Program-made: the position numbers and the translations under genes
Notes under the pieces: generated by a model
The model's input: the letters and a program-made list of their open reading frames with translations, nothing else
Told to the model about the DNA's origin: nothing
Databases searched by the model: none
In this document: positions 7,908-19,807 of the stretch, piece after piece
Position numbering within the stretch: the first letter of the stretch is position 1
How the letters are laid out: the number at the start of each line of letters is the position of its first letter
NCBI RefSeq assembly: GCF_945956895.1
Contig: NZ_CAMFJF010000035.1
Coordinates: 1-36,184, forward strand
Origin: an uncultured Allobosea sp.
GTDB taxonomy: Bacteria > Pseudomonadota > Alphaproteobacteria > Rhizobiales > Beijerinckiaceae
Length of the DNA stretch: 36,184 nucleotides
Direction: 5' to 3'

Positions 7908-10529
7908 ATGGCAGCGCGCAGGATGCAAGCGTCGTTTTCGAATCTGCGAAGCCTCCTCGCGGCCTGCTTGGTTCTCGTCGCCATGGCGTGGGCGGCTGTG
8001 GCGCCTGCTCTTGCCCAGGTGGCTGCGGAGCCGGGCAGCCTGCGCGCCCGACTGGACAGCGTCCGCACCGATCTCGCGCAGATCGAGACGACATTGGCCT
8101 CGCCCAATCCCGGCGACGCTGAACTGCAACGGCAACGCCTGCGCCTGCAGCCTTCGCTCGACCAGCTGCGCGGGATCATCGACGAGCAGGCGCCGAAGGT
8201 CGAGCAGGCCAAGCTCCGGCTCGATCAGCTCGGCCCGAAGCCGGAGGCGAGCGCCCCGGCCGAAAGCGCCGAGATCGTGCGCGACCGCGAGGCCAGGGCC
8301 AAGGCCTTTGCCGATGCCGACGAGACGCTGAAGCTCGCCAAGGCCTCGCTGCTCCAGGCCGAGCAATTGCAGAGCAGCATCGGCGACAAGCGCCGGGAGA
8401 TCTTCGCCAAGGAATTGTTCGCGGCCGGTCCCTCGGTGGCGAATCCGGAGGTCTGGGGCAACGCCATCGCCACGGCGCCGGAAGATTTGCGCGCTTCCGG
8501 CTACATTTTCGGCGGCTGGCTGGAGGGTGTCAGCGAAGCCTTCTCCGGCACACGCGGCACGGTTGTCGCCTTCGCCCTGATGGGTGCGATCCTGCTTTAT
8601 CTGGCCCGCGCGCGCTATCTGCCACGTTTCAAGGCGCGCTTCAGCAACACGCAGGACACCGGCAACCTGCATTGCCTCTATGTCGCGCTCGCCCATATCG
8701 TCGCGGGCGCGGCGCCGCCGGTATTGGCGAGCTGGCTGATGTACAAGGCGCTGAACACGACGGGGCTGCTGCCGCCGCGCATCCAGCCGGTGATCTGGGC
8801 CGTCGTCGTGGGCCTCGCCTTCTTCGCCTTCGTGCAGGCGCTCGCCGATGCGCTGTTCGCGCCGTCGAGCCCGCAGCGGCGCCTGGTCAAGGTGATGGAT
8901 ACGACCGCGCGCAGCGTCGTCTGGATCGCGAGCTCGCTTGCCGCGGTCATGTCCATCAGCAAGGTTTTCGAGGCCTGGCTGCAGGCCATCGCCGCCGGCC
9001 TCGCCATCTCGATCATCGTGAAGGCATTCTTTGCCGTCCTGTTCGCGCTCGCCCTGATCGCCGGGCTCTACCAGATCCGCGACGACGACGAGGTCGAGCA
9101 GGAGGCTTGCCTCGGTCCTTACGTCCCGGTGGACGGCGCAAGCCTGGGGCCGGTGCGCATCCTCGGCTGGGTCATCGGCTTTGCCATCATCGCCGCGACG
9201 CTCAGTGGCTATGTCATCTTCGCGGCTTTCCTGGCCGAGCAGGCGCTCTGGGTCGGCATCGTCGCCTGCCTGTTCCTGCTGGCCTTCCAGTTCATCGATC
9301 TCGGCATCCCCCGGCTGTTCGGCGGCAAGGGCCGCTTTGCGCTCACGCTGAAGGCGGGCATGGGCCTGCGCGCCGCTACGCTCGACAAGATCTCGGTCAT
9401 CGGCGTCGGCGTGCTGAAGCTCCTGCTGATCGCGGTGACGGTGCTGCTCGTCCTGGCGCCCTGGGGGCTGGAATCGAGCGATTTCCTCGTTTCGCTCCGG
9501 GCCGCCTTCTTCGGCTTCCAGGTCGGCGGCGTCACCATCTCGCTCTCGACGATCGTCGTCGGCGCGGTCGTCTTCGCGATGGGGATCGGCGCGACCAGGG
9601 CGATGCAGCGCTGGCTCGAGCAGCAGTTCCTGCCAACGACCACGCTCGATCCCGGCCTGCGCAACTCGATCACCACGGCTGCCGGCTATATCGGCTATAT
9701 CGCGGCGGCGGCGATCACGGTCTCGGCGGTGGGCCTGAGCCTGGAGCGCCTGACTCTGGTCGCCTCGGCCCTCTCGGTCGGCATCGGTTTCGGCCTGCAA
9801 TCGGTGGTGTCGAACTTCGTGTCGGGCCTGATCCTGCTCTGGGAGCGGCCAATCCGGGTCGGCGATCAGGTGCTGGTTGGCGACGTCGAAGGCATCGTCA
9901 AGCGCATCAATGTCCGCTCGACGGAGATCGCGACCTTCGACCGGGCGACCGTGATCGTCCCGAACTCGAACCTGATCTCCGGTATTGTCCGCAACCGCGT
10001 CCGCAACGACCGCACGGGCCGCGTGCTGATCGCGCTCACCGTGCCGCGCACGCTCGATGCCGGCCAGGTGCGGGCGATGCTGTCCGAAGTCGCCTCGAAC
10101 CATGGCGACGTCATGCAGAAGCCGCCGCCGGCGGTGATGTTCAAGAAGCTCGGCACCACGACGATGGATTTCGAGCTCGTCTGCGTGGTTGGCGATGTCG
10201 AGATCACCGGACGCGTCAACAGCGACCTGAATTTCGCGATCCACAAGCGCCTCGCCGAGATGGAACCCGCTGCCGCCGTGCCCGAGTTGATGGTGCGGGG
10301 GCTGGAGGGTGTCGAGCACTCGCTCGGCAGCATCGCCGAGGCGGTCGGACGGGGAGAAGGCGCGCGCAGCCGCGCGAAGCGGGAGGCGCCGAAGCCCGCC
10401 CCGGCCAGCTCGAGCCGCCGTGCGCGCAAGCCGGTCGCGGCGGAGGAGCCAGAGGAGGAAGGCGCGGAGGCCAACAAGCCCGCTCCCGCCCCGCTTCCAG
10501 AGCCCGCCAAGGACGATAATAAGGAATGA
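7908..10529 (+). CDS. DUF3772 mechanosensitive ion channel of the MscS family
   Basis: An 873-aa membrane protein. A signal peptide ends in APALAQ near residue 37. A periplasmic coiled-coil DUF3772 region (about 40-190) follows, then some ten hydrophobic helices and the MscS core from about residue 620: the pore-lining SVGIGFGLQSVVSNFVSGLI, then the beta domain with RVGDQVLVGDVEGIV and VPNSNLISG. The last 70 residues are charged, Pro/Ala-rich and probably disordered. Large MscS channels release solutes on hypo-osmotic shock through the inner membrane. The ATG at 7908 is chosen because the signal peptide follows at once; an ATG at 7923 is also possible. The CAP lipoprotein gene starts four bases after its stop. 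Confidence 0.9.
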   Translation: MAARRMQASFSNLRSLLAACLVLVAMAWAAVAPALAQVAAEPGSLRARLDSVRTDLAQIETTLASPNPGDAELQRQRLRLQPSLDQLRGIIDEQAPKVEQAKLRLDQLGPKPEASAPAESAEIVRDREARAKAFADADETLKLAKASLLQAEQLQSSIGDKRREIFAKELFAAGPSVANPEVWGNAIATAPEDLRASGYIFGGWLEGVSEAFSGTRGTVVAFALMGAILLYLARARYLPRFKARFSNTQDTGNLHCLYVALAHIVAGAAPPVLASWLMYKALNTTGLLPPRIQPVIWAVVVGLAFFAFVQALADALFAPSSPQRRLVKVMDTTARSVVWIASSLAAVMSISKVFEAWLQAIAAGLAISIIVKAFFAVLFALALIAGLYQIRDDDEVEQEACLGPYVPVDGASLGPVRILGWVIGFAIIAATLSGYVIFAAFLAEQALWVGIVACLFLLAFQFIDLGIPRLFGGKGRFALTLKAGMGLRAATLDKISVIGVGVLKLLLIAVTVLLVLAPWGLESSDFLVSLRAAFFGFQVGGVTISLSTIVVGAVVFAMGIGATRAMQRWLEQQFLPTTTLDPGLRNSITTAAGYIGYIAAAAITVSAVGLSLERLTLVASALSVGIGFGLQSVVSNFVSGLILLWERPIRVGDQVLVGDVEGIVKRINVRSTEIATFDRATVIVPNSNLISGIVRNRVRNDRTGRVLIALTVPRTLDAGQVRAMLSEVASNHGDVMQKPPPAVMFKKLGTTTMDFELVCVVGDVEITGRVNSDLNFAIHKRLAEMEPAAAVPELMVRGLEGVEHSLGSIAEAVGRGEGARSRAKREAPKPAPASSSRRARKPVAAEEPEEEGAEANKPAPAPLPEPAKDDNKE

Positions 10530-10533
10530 TCGG

Positions 10534-11058
10534 ATGCTCAGCTTTCTGCGCCGCGCCGCGGCTTCGCGCGCGATGACCTGCCCGGTTGCGCTTGCCGGCG
10601 CTCTCGCGCTTCTCGGTGTCGCCGGCTGTACCGAGCCGCAGCGGCAGGCCCAGCCGGCCTTCTATCGTGATCTGGGTTCCGCTTCGGCGCAGGTTGATAC
10701 GGAGCAGGCGCGGGCGATGATCTCGGCCTATCGCCTCAATGCCGGGCTCGGTCCCCTCGTGCTCGATCCCGTGCTGGTGGAGGCGGCGCAGCGCGAAGCG
10801 ACCGCCATGGCCGGCTCTGACAAGCCCGCCCAGGCCGACGCGGTCAAGGCGCGTCTCGCCCGGGAGGGGCAGCCGGGAGCCGAGGCCAATCTGTCGGCCG
10901 GCTATCGCCGCCTGGCGGAGGCGTTCTCAGGCTGGCGGGATTCGCCGCAGCACGATCGCGTCATGAAGGACGCCAAGGCCAAGCGCATGGGCCTCGCCAC
11001 GGCCTATGCGCCCGGCTCGAAATACCAGGTCTACTGGGCGCTGATCGTCGCGCCGTAG
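10534..11058 (+). CDS. CAP-domain (SCP-like) lipoprotein
   Basis: A 174-aa protein with a lipoprotein signal: hydrophobic residues about 17-30 and a lipobox VAGC ending at Cys32. The mature part has the pattern of bacterial CAP/SCP-like domains: ARAMISAYRLNAGLGPLVLDPVLVEAAQREATAMA, later SGWRDSPQHDRVMKDAKAKRMGLATAYA and YWALIVA. These envelope proteins have no general assigned activity. It is only four bases downstream of the MscS-type channel gene, so the two are expected to be co-transcribed. The start at 10534 is preferred because it begins exactly at the signal peptide. Confidence 0.86.
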   Translation: MLSFLRRAAASRAMTCPVALAGALALLGVAGCTEPQRQAQPAFYRDLGSASAQVDTEQARAMISAYRLNAGLGPLVLDPVLVEAAQREATAMAGSDKPAQADAVKARLAREGQPGAEANLSAGYRRLAEAFSGWRDSPQHDRVMKDAKAKRMGLATAYAPGSKYQVYWALIVAP

Positions 11059-11071
11059 CCGCTCGCGGTTT

Positions 11072-11092
11072 CAGGGGCGTCCGCCCTGGTTT
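11072..11092 (+). terminator. Weak terminator-like hairpin after the CAP lipoprotein gene
   Basis: CAGGG at 11072-11076 can pair with CCCTG at 11084-11088, followed by GTTTG. The stem is short and the T run poor, so this is only suggestive. Confidence 0.3.
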
Positions 11093-11221
11093 GAGCCGGA
11101 CCTCGAAGGGCTGCGGGAGTATACGCCCCGCGGCAGCACTGACGGACTCCCGCCAACCGCTGTCAGCTACGTCGCCAGCGGCCTCTTACCGGATGTCGCC
11201 GGCGCCGCTAGCTTGCATCGC

Positions 11222-12448
11222 ATGCCTCCGCGCCCACGCAAGCCGATCTCCCTCCCCGTCGAGCAGGCTCGCCGCCTCTGGCTCCAGGCCCAGCGGCTCG
11301 ACCGGCGCGATCCCTTCGGGACCGGGCCGGAGGCGGCGCGCGCCGCGATCGAGCATCTCGGCTATGTCCAGATCGACACGATCAACGTGATCGAGCGCTG
11401 CCACCACCATATCCTCTATGCCCGGATCCCGGCCTATCGCCGGGCCGATCTCGCCCATCTGCAATCGGTCGAGAAGAGCGTCTTCGAATACTGGACGCAT
11501 GCGCTGGCTTACGTCCCCACCCGCGACATCCGCTATTTCCTGCCGGCGATGAAGGCGCATCGCGAGGAGCCGAAGCGCTGGTCGGCAGTCGGTGCCCGCG
11601 AGGAAACGCGCAAGCTTTTACGCCGCATCCGCAGGGACGGGGCGCTGACGATCCGCGACATCGAGGAGGAGCTGATCGAGAAGGCGCATCTCTGGGCCAG
11701 CAAGAAGCCGTCCAAGGGCTTGCTGGAGCGGGCCTTCTACGATGGCGAGCTGGCGATCGCGGCTCGCTCCGGCATGGTCAAGACCTATGAATTGTTCGAC
11801 CGGCATTTCCAGTGGGAGAGGAAGCCGACACAGGCGAGCGAGCGGCAGATCACCGCCTATCTGCTCGACCGGGCGCTGAAGGCACAGGGGCTGGTCAGTC
11901 TCGACTCGATCTGCCATCTCGACGCGCCCTCGAAGAAGGCGGTGGCTGAATTGATCGCCGCCCGTGTCAAGCGCAAGGAACTGGCGTCGGTGGCTGTCGA
12001 CGGCGCCGGCAAGACCCAGCACTGGGCGTCACCCGCCGTGCTGGAGCCGCTCGCGGCACCGGACGAGACGCTGATCCATATCCTCTCGCCCTTCGATCCG
12101 CTGATGATCCAGCGCAAGCGGGCAAAACTCCTCCTCGACTACGCCCATGTCTTCGAGGCCTATCTGCCGAGGGAGAAGCGGGTCTACGGCTATTTCGGGC
12201 TGCCGGTGCTGGCCGGCGAGCGTGTCGTCGCAGTGCTCGACCTCAAGACCGATCGGGCGGCCGGCAAGCTCCTGATCCAGCAATGGACCTGGCTCGACGG
12301 CTGCGAGACGCCGGCCTTGAAAGCAGCGATCGAGGACGAGTTGCAGCGATTCGAGCGTTTCCAGCTCGGGCTGGACGAAGGGCAGGCTACGGCTTTCGCC
12401 CCGGAGCAGCTCCTCACGCTCCCAGAAGGTCGATCAGCGACGGGATGA
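11222..12448 (+). CDS. YcaQ/AlkX family winged-helix DNA glycosylase
   Basis: A 408-aa protein of the HTH_42/YcaQ family (E. coli YcaQ is about 410 aa). The signature QIDTINVIERCHHHILYARIP is intact near residue 45, followed by ESxxFEYWTHALAYVP-type text, the winged-helix region, and LSPFDPLMIQRKRAKLLLDY with YGYFGLPVLAGERVVAVLDLK near the C-terminus. Characterised members unhook interstrand crosslinks and excise alkylated bases. The ATG at 11222 is used; a TTG nine bases upstream is possible. Neither has a clear Shine-Dalgarno. The last 35 bases overlap the end of the convergent mutT gene. Confidence 0.9.
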   Translation: MPPRPRKPISLPVEQARRLWLQAQRLDRRDPFGTGPEAARAAIEHLGYVQIDTINVIERCHHHILYARIPAYRRADLAHLQSVEKSVFEYWTHALAYVPTRDIRYFLPAMKAHREEPKRWSAVGAREETRKLLRRIRRDGALTIRDIEEELIEKAHLWASKKPSKGLLERAFYDGELAIAARSGMVKTYELFDRHFQWERKPTQASERQITAYLLDRALKAQGLVSLDSICHLDAPSKKAVAELIAARVKRKELASVAVDGAGKTQHWASPAVLEPLAAPDETLIHILSPFDPLMIQRKRAKLLLDYAHVFEAYLPREKRVYGYFGLPVLAGERVVAVLDLKTDRAAGKLLIQQWTWLDGCETPALKAAIEDELQRFERFQLGLDEGQATAFAPEQLLTLPEGRSATG

Positions 12449-12818
12449 GGGGCTCGTCGGCCGGCGGCATGGCGAGATCGCGCAATTTGCCGGGGCGGAC
12501 CCATTTCAGCGCCTGGCCCTCGCGGGACATCGCCGTGCCTTCCCAGCGCCGGCAGATATAGAGCGGCATCAGCAGGTGGAATTCGGGATAGGCAAAACTC
12601 GCGAAGGTCAGCGGCGCGAGGCAGTTCTCCTTGACGGTGATGCCGAGCTCCTCGGAGAGCTCGCGGATCAGCGCGGGCTCCGGCCGCTCGCCCGCTTCGA
12701 GCTTGCCGCCGGGGAACTCCCAGAGGCCTGCCAAGGCCTTGCCTTCCGGGCGTTGCGTGACGAGGACGCGGTTGTCGGCATCGATCAAGGCGCAGGCGAC
12801 GACGAGAAGCAGCTTCAC
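12414..12818 (-). CDS. mutT: MutT-type Nudix hydrolase (8-oxo-dGTP diphosphatase)
   Basis: A 134-aa single Nudix domain. The Nudix box runs from Gly38 to Ile60 (GGKLEAGE then RELSEELGI), with all catalytic glutamates present. The upstream WEFPGG and short length match MutT, which hydrolyses 8-oxo-dGTP and stops its misincorporation. It is the last gene of the argJ / EamA / lipoprotein / mutT operon, eight bases after the lipoprotein stop. Its final 35 bases overlap the 3' end of the convergent glycosylase gene; both proteins concern DNA damage, though this arrangement alone does not prove a link. Confidence 0.92.
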   Translation of the reverse strand: MKLLLVVACALIDADNRVLVTQRPEGKALAGLWEFPGGKLEAGERPEPALIRELSEELGITVKENCLAPLTFASFAYPEFHLLMPLYICRRWEGTAMSREGQALKWVRPGKLRDLAMPPADEPLIPSLIDLLGA

Positions 12819-12826
12819 AGGGGAAC

Positions 12827-13342
12827 TCAGTTGCCGGAGAGGATGACCTGGACGGGCTCGGTCTCCTTACCCGTCAGCGTGACGCTGTCATAGACCGAGC
12901 CGCCCTCGCGGGTGAAGGCCGTCTCCTCACCCCAGATCACCTGAGTGGTCAGGAAATAGCTGCCCGGCGCGACCTTCTCGAAGGCGAAGCGGCCATTGGC
13001 CTCAGCCTTGGTCGTGCGGGTATAGTCGGAATAGGCGGGGTCGATGGCGTCGTCGCGGGGATAGGCGCTGTGGGGGACGTATTTGCCCTTGCCGTAGAGA
13101 TTGGCGAAGCGTTCGCGGGCGAAGCTCGTGACCGGGACGAGGCGCACGACCTGCCCGGCGGCATTGACGACCACACCGCTCGGCTTCGTCCGGAAGGCAT
13201 GGCCGGTGATGACGCCGGTGCCGGATTTCTTGATGAAGGCGGCCTCCTCGGCGGAGAAGGCCACGGTCGCCGGTTTGCGCTCGACGCAACCCGCCATGAT
13301 GGCACCGGTCAGCACCGTCGCCGCGATCGTCCCGATCCTCAT
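12827..13342 (-). CDS. Small lipoprotein with a carboxypeptidase-regulatory-like beta-sandwich
   Basis: A 171-aa protein with a lipoprotein signal ending in the lipobox IMAGC (Cys19). The mature part contains GVITGHAFRTKPSGVVVNAAGQVVRLVPVTSFARERFANLYG and later TKAEANGRFAFEKVAPGSYFLTTQVIW, the GxFxFxxVxPGxYxL pattern of carboxypeptidase-regulatory-like (CarboxypepD_reg) domains. Such domains are usually structural; no catalytic residues are visible. The ATG overlaps the stop of the EamA gene as ATGA, a sign of translational coupling. I do not recognise a named function. Confidence 0.8.
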   Translation of the reverse strand: MRIGTIAATVLTGAIMAGCVERKPATVAFSAEEAAFIKKSGTGVITGHAFRTKPSGVVVNAAGQVVRLVPVTSFARERFANLYGKGKYVPHSAYPRDDAIDPAYSDYTRTTKAEANGRFAFEKVAPGSYFLTTQVIWGEETAFTREGGSVYDSVTLTGKETEPVQVILSGN

Positions 13343-14280
13343 GAGGCCCCCACCCTGCGCGGCGCCGTCGTGACGAGGAAGACGCCGGCCAGGATGATGC
13401 AGCCGCCGAGGATCTGCCGCAACTCCAATGCTTCGTGCAGGACGACGACGCCCAGAATCACCGCGACCGTCGGCACGAGATAGCCGGTCATCGCCGCCCG
13501 CGTCGGCCCCGCTGCCCGGATCAGGCGCATGAAGACCGTGACGGGAATCGCGGTCGCGAGCACGCCGAGTGCCAGCATCGTCGGCAGGTGGTCAAGCACA
13601 GGCAGGAAGGCCGACGGGCCAAGTACGGCAAGCGTGAGTGTCGTGGCGATCGTGCCCGAGAACATCTGCTGCCCCAGCGCCAGCCGGGCAGGTTCGCCGG
13701 TCGCGGCCGGCACGGAGCGGACATAGAGATTGGCGGTGGTGTAGCTCAAGGAGGCGCCGATCATCGCCAGCACGCTGAGCGCCGTGCCGCCGCCTTCGAA
13801 CAGGCGCGGGCCGATCAGCATGGCGACGCCGGCCATGCCGAGCAGGATGCCGCCGAGCCGGCGCCGGGTCAGCCGTTCCTCTGCGAAGAAGAAATGTGCG
13901 CCCAGCGCGGTGACGAGCGGGCTCGCCGCCTGGATCATCGCGCCCGGGCCGCTGGCGAGCTGCGTCAGCGCATAGGCGACGAGTACGTTCGGCAGCCAGC
14001 CATTGGTGGTGCCGAGGACGAGCCATGGCACGATCTCGGCCCGGCGCGGCAGCGGGTTCTGCCGGCGCCCCAGGCTCCAGAGCGCCAGCGCGGCCGCGCC
14101 GAGCAGCCCGCGCCCGGCCGCGATCGCGAGCGCCGGAACCTGCCCGCTCATCAGCTTGATGAACAGGTAGCTCGAGCCCCAGAGCAGGGCGCAGATCGCG
14201 AGATTGATGGCGATGAAGCTGCGGCTCGGCTCGTGCGCGGCCGAAGCCTCAGGAGCGGTAGTCGCCATTGATCTCGACAT
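13339..14280 (-). CDS. EamA/DMT family transporter
   Basis: A 313-aa inner-membrane protein with ten predicted helices in two EamA repeats. The first repeat begins [25 protein letters not shown] and ends near IGPRLFEGG; the second runs from [22 protein letters not shown] to [33 protein letters not shown] transporters usually export amino acids or metabolites. Substrate is not readable from the sequence. The ATG at 14280 overlaps the end of argJ by 32 bases; an ATG at 14268 is an alternative. Position between argJ and mutT places it in the same transcript. Confidence 0.88.
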   Translation of the reverse strand: MSRSMATTAPEASAAHEPSRSFIAINLAICALLWGSSYLFIKLMSGQVPALAIAAGRGLLGAAALALWSLGRRQNPLPRRAEIVPWLVLGTTNGWLPNVLVAYALTQLASGPGAMIQAASPLVTALGAHFFFAEERLTRRRLGGILLGMAGVAMLIGPRLFEGGGTALSVLAMIGASLSYTTANLYVRSVPAATGEPARLALGQQMFSGTIATTLTLAVLGPSAFLPVLDHLPTMLALGVLATAIPVTVFMRLIRAAGPTRAAMTGYLVPTVAVILGVVVLHEALELRQILGGCIILAGVFLVTTAPRRVGAS

Positions 14281-15499
14281 AGGCCTTGGTCAGATCGCAG
14301 GTCCAGACCGTGGCCTTGCCGCGTCCCAGCCCGAGATCGGCGGTGATGACGATATTGTCGCCCTTCATGTAGTCGGACACCGCCTGCTCGTCGTAGGACG
14401 GGGCTCGGGCACCCTGGCTGGCGACGACGATCTCGCCGAAGCCGATATCGAGCCTGTCACGATCGGCCGGTTCGCCAGCCTTGCCGACGGCCATGACGAC
14501 GCGGCCCCAATTGGCGTCCTCGCCGGCGATGGCGGTCTTGACCAGCGGCGAATTGGCGATCGAGAGGGCGACGCGCTTGGCGGAGCGGGCCGAGGCCGCG
14601 CCGGTGACGCGCACCTCGACGAATTTGCGGGCGCCTTCGCCGTCCTTGCAGACGAGATGGGCGAGCTCCAGCAGGATCGAATTCAGCGCTCGCTTGAAGC
14701 TGGAGAGTCTGCTGTCATTGATTTCGGTGATCGCCGGCACGCCGCGGGAAGCGGCCTTGCCCGTTGCGAAGAGCATCAGCGTGTCCGAGGTCGAGGTATC
14801 GCTGTCGACGGTGACGGCGTTGAACGAGCCCTTCACGCCCTTGGAGAGCAGCGCCTGCAGGACCGGCGCGGCGATCGGCGCATCGGTGAAGACGAAGGAG
14901 AGCATCGTCGCCATGTCCGGCGCGATCATGCCGGCGCCTTTGGCGATGCCGGCGATGACGACCTCCCTGCCGTCGATCTTGGCCTTGCGGGTCAACGCCT
15001 TCGGGAAGGTGTCGGTGGTCATGATCGCGCGGGCGGCGTCGATCCAGGGGCCGTCGGCGGCGCGTTTGGCGCATTCGTCCAGCACGCCCTTGAACTTGGT
15101 CGCGTCGAGCGGCTCGCCGATCACGCCGGTCGAGGCGATGAAGACCTCCTGCGGCTTGCAGCCGGCAGCCTTGGCGGCGATTTCGGCGGTGAGCTTGACC
15201 GCATCACGGCCCTTCAGGCCGGTGAAGGCATTGGCATTGCCGGAATTGACGACGACGGCGCGGGCGGAGCCTTGGGCGAGGTTCTCGCGGCACCAGTCGA
15301 CCGGGGCCGAAGGGCATTTCGAGCGGGTGAAGACGCCGGCGACCTGCGTGCCCTCGTCGAGCAGGGCGAACCAGACGTCCTGGCGGCCCTTGTAGCGGAT
15401 GCCGGCCTCGGCAGTGGCGAAGCGCACGCCCGGAATCGGCGGAACCTTGGGCTGGCGCTTCGGCGCGAGCGGGGAAACGGGGACATCCTTGCCGGCCAT
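14249..15499 (-). CDS. argJ: Bifunctional ornithine acetyltransferase / N-acetylglutamate synthase
   Basis: A 416-aa ArgJ from the ATG at 15499, with AGGAAG before it. ArgJ moves the acetyl group from N-acetylornithine to glutamate, recycling acetyl in arginine synthesis. The precursor cleaves itself between Ala197 and Thr198 in the conserved MATML sequence (after KGAGMIAPD), leaving Thr198 as nucleophile. The C-terminal [18 protein letters not shown] is the normal ArgJ end. Whether it also makes acetylglutamate from acetyl-CoA cannot be told from sequence. It heads a minus-strand operon leading to mutT. The frame is open upstream of 15499 but shows no ArgJ character. Confidence 0.96.
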   Translation of the reverse strand: MAGKDVPVSPLAPKRQPKVPPIPGVRFATAEAGIRYKGRQDVWFALLDEGTQVAGVFTRSKCPSAPVDWCRENLAQGSARAVVVNSGNANAFTGLKGRDAVKLTAEIAAKAAGCKPQEVFIASTGVIGEPLDATKFKGVLDECAKRAADGPWIDAARAIMTTDTFPKALTRKAKIDGREVVIAGIAKGAGMIAPDMATMLSFVFTDAPIAAPVLQALLSKGVKGSFNAVTVDSDTSTSDTLMLFATGKAASRGVPAITEINDSRLSSFKRALNSILLELAHLVCKDGEGARKFVEVRVTGAASARSAKRVALSIANSPLVKTAIAGEDANWGRVVMAVGKAGEPADRDRLDIGFGEIVVASQGARAPSYDEQAVSDYMKGDNIVITADLGLGRGKATVWTCDLTKAYVEINGDYRS

Positions 15500-15610
15500 C
15501 GCGACTTCCTCCTGCGGAGCGCTGCTGGAGGGCCGGCGAATCGTCCTTCTCGCCGGGCAGCGCGTCTCGTTCGAGAGCCCCTCTGCCGCAGGCCGGTGAC
15601 GAAAACAAGA

Positions 15611-15633
15611 AGGGCGGCCGCAAGGGCCGCCCT
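15611..15633 (-). terminator. Rho-independent terminator of the parvulin foldase gene
   Basis: A perfect 9-bp stem (AGGGCGGCC at 15611-15619, GGCCGCCCT at 15625-15633) with a 5-nt loop. On the minus strand it is followed by TCTTGTTTTC. It lies beyond the palindromic repeat in the direction of the foldase transcript and upstream of the argJ start. Confidence 0.7.
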
Positions 15634-15648
15634 CCAAAATTGCTGTGC

Positions 15649-15727
15649 GCGTCATGCTCGGGCTCGCCCCGAGCATCTCTTGCCGGAGATTCTCGGGTCT
15701 GCGCTTCGCTCCGCCCGAGAATGACGG
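15649..15727. repeat. REP-like palindromic element, family A (copy 2)
   Basis: Bounded by GCGTCAT and ATGACGG. It holds the perfect stem ATGCTCGGG/CCCGAGCAT (15654-15676) and a longer hairpin ATTCTCGGG/CCCGAGAAT (15689 onward). The spacer TCTCTTGCCGGAGA closely matches the copy at 6466-6560, which makes the two members of one family. Confidence 0.75.
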
Positions 15728-15734
15728 CCTTGGA

Positions 15735-16580
15735 TCAGTTCTTCTTCGGCTCGGCCGGCTTGGCGGCGTCGGCAGGAGCCGCCGGCTTGTCGAGGCGCTC
15801 GACCTTGGCCTTCTCGCGCATGGCGAGGATGAGGTCCTGCTGGGCCTTGCGCTCGAGATACTGGTCGATCTGCGGCTTCACGGCGGCGAAATCTGGCAGC
15901 GGCTTGGAACGTTTGTCCTCGAGCTTGATGACATGCCAGCCGAACTGGCTCTTCACCGGCGCGGAAACCTCGCCCTTCTTCAGCTTGAAGGCGGCTTCGG
16001 CGAATTCCGGCACCATGCGGTCCTTGGTGAACCAGCCAAGATCGCCGCCTTCCTTGCCGGAGCCCGGATCCTTGGAGAGCTCGGCCGCGACCTTGGCGAA
16101 ATCCTCTCCCTTCTTCAGCCGATCGACCGCAGCCTTGGCCTGCGCCTCGTCCTCGACGAGGATGTGGCGGGCATGGGCCTCTTCCTCGGGCGTCATGGCC
16201 TTGGTGGTGTCGTCGAAGAGCTTCTTGGCGGCGTCGGCCGTGACGGCCTTCTTGCCTTCGCGCGTCAGATATTCGTCGAGCAGCACCTTCTCGCGGTAAT
16301 AGGCGAGGCGGGCGGCGAAATCGGGGGTATCGCCGATCTTGGCCTCGGCCGCGGCCTTGGCGCCGAGCTTGAGGTCGACGAGATAGTTGATCACTTCGTC
16401 GCGCTTGCGCTCCTCGGGGAGCTGGGCAAGGCGCTCGCCGAGATCCTCGGTCGCGAGCTGGATGTCCTTCTCGGTGATGGCGATGCCGTCGACCTTGGCG
16501 ACGACCTTGTCAGCCTGGGCGAAGGCCGGGCCCGCCAGCAGCGCGAAGCCGAGGACGGCGATGAAACGGGCTGAGCTCAT
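15735..16580 (-). CDS. Parvulin-type periplasmic peptidyl-prolyl isomerase (PrsA/SurA-like)
   Basis: A 281-aa exported foldase from the ATG at 16580. Residues 1-21 form a signal peptide ending in AGPAFA. The N-terminal helical chaperone part (about 25-130) leads into one parvulin domain (about 135-235): [64 protein letters not shown] and [12 protein letters not shown]. The C-terminus is Lys/Pro/Ala-rich. The family helps fold proteins after Sec export, which fits its place divergent from secA. A Shine-Dalgarno-like GAAAGG lies about ten bases upstream; the longer open frame upstream has no signal peptide. Confidence 0.92.
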   Translation of the reverse strand: MSSARFIAVLGFALLAGPAFAQADKVVAKVDGIAITEKDIQLATEDLGERLAQLPEERKRDEVINYLVDLKLGAKAAAEAKIGDTPDFAARLAYYREKVLLDEYLTREGKKAVTADAAKKLFDDTTKAMTPEEEAHARHILVEDEAQAKAAVDRLKKGEDFAKVAAELSKDPGSGKEGGDLGWFTKDRMVPEFAEAAFKLKKGEVSAPVKSQFGWHVIKLEDKRSKPLPDFAAVKPQIDQYLERKAQQDLILAMREKAKVERLDKPAAPADAAKPAEPKKN

Positions 16581-16941
16581 GAATGACGGCCTTTCGTCGG
16601 AAAACCTGGACGGTTTGGCGGCTGCACTGCCCGATGAACGCGGCAAAGGCAAGGCGGTTCAGGCGATCGCGGCGGCCGATCACGCAGCTTTGCACCGGCC
16701 CCGATGCCGCAGCGTCGCATGATCTCAGGCGCAGGCTCTTGGAAGCGGAACGGAAAAACCCCACATCGGAGCCGAATTCACTTGCCGTTTCGCTGCCGAT
16801 AGGACGAAACGCATGCTGGACCCTGCCCGCGCTCGCGTCTAAACACGCGGTCGCATTTCGAGAATACCGAACCTTCGGTTCGCGCGCGACAAGCGATTAC
16901 GCGCCGGCCGGGGGCTCAACGCATCACCTGAAAGGCCCAAC
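16581..16941. promoter_or_regulatory. Divergent control region between the foldase gene and secA
   Basis: A 361-bp gene-free stretch that must carry promoters for both directions. A small hairpin (CGAAC/GTTCG) lies near 16868-16884. I see no convincing -35/-10 pair, no operator and no repeat, so only its position supports a regulatory role. Confidence 0.4.
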
Positions 16942-19722
<2,781 letters not shown>

Positions 19723-19745
19723 GGCATTGTCTTCCTGAATGCATT

Positions 19746-19772
19746 CGATGCCCGGCCCTGTGCCGGGCATCG
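19746..19772 (+). terminator. Terminator-like hairpin after secA
   Basis: A perfect 11-bp stem (CGATGCCCGGC at 19746-19756 with GCCGGGCATCG at 19762-19772) and a 5-nt loop begins 24 bases after the secA stop. The following sequence (TCGTTGTG) is only weakly T-rich. Confidence 0.6.
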
Positions 19773-19807
19773 TCGTTGTGGGGCATTTGATTTCTCGACG
19801 GAACCAC

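Noticed and set aside
7703..8331. Short open frames in the gap before and inside the MscS-type gene
   Set aside because: No Shine-Dalgarno, arginine/serine-rich frame-shifted text, and overlap with the confident channel gene.
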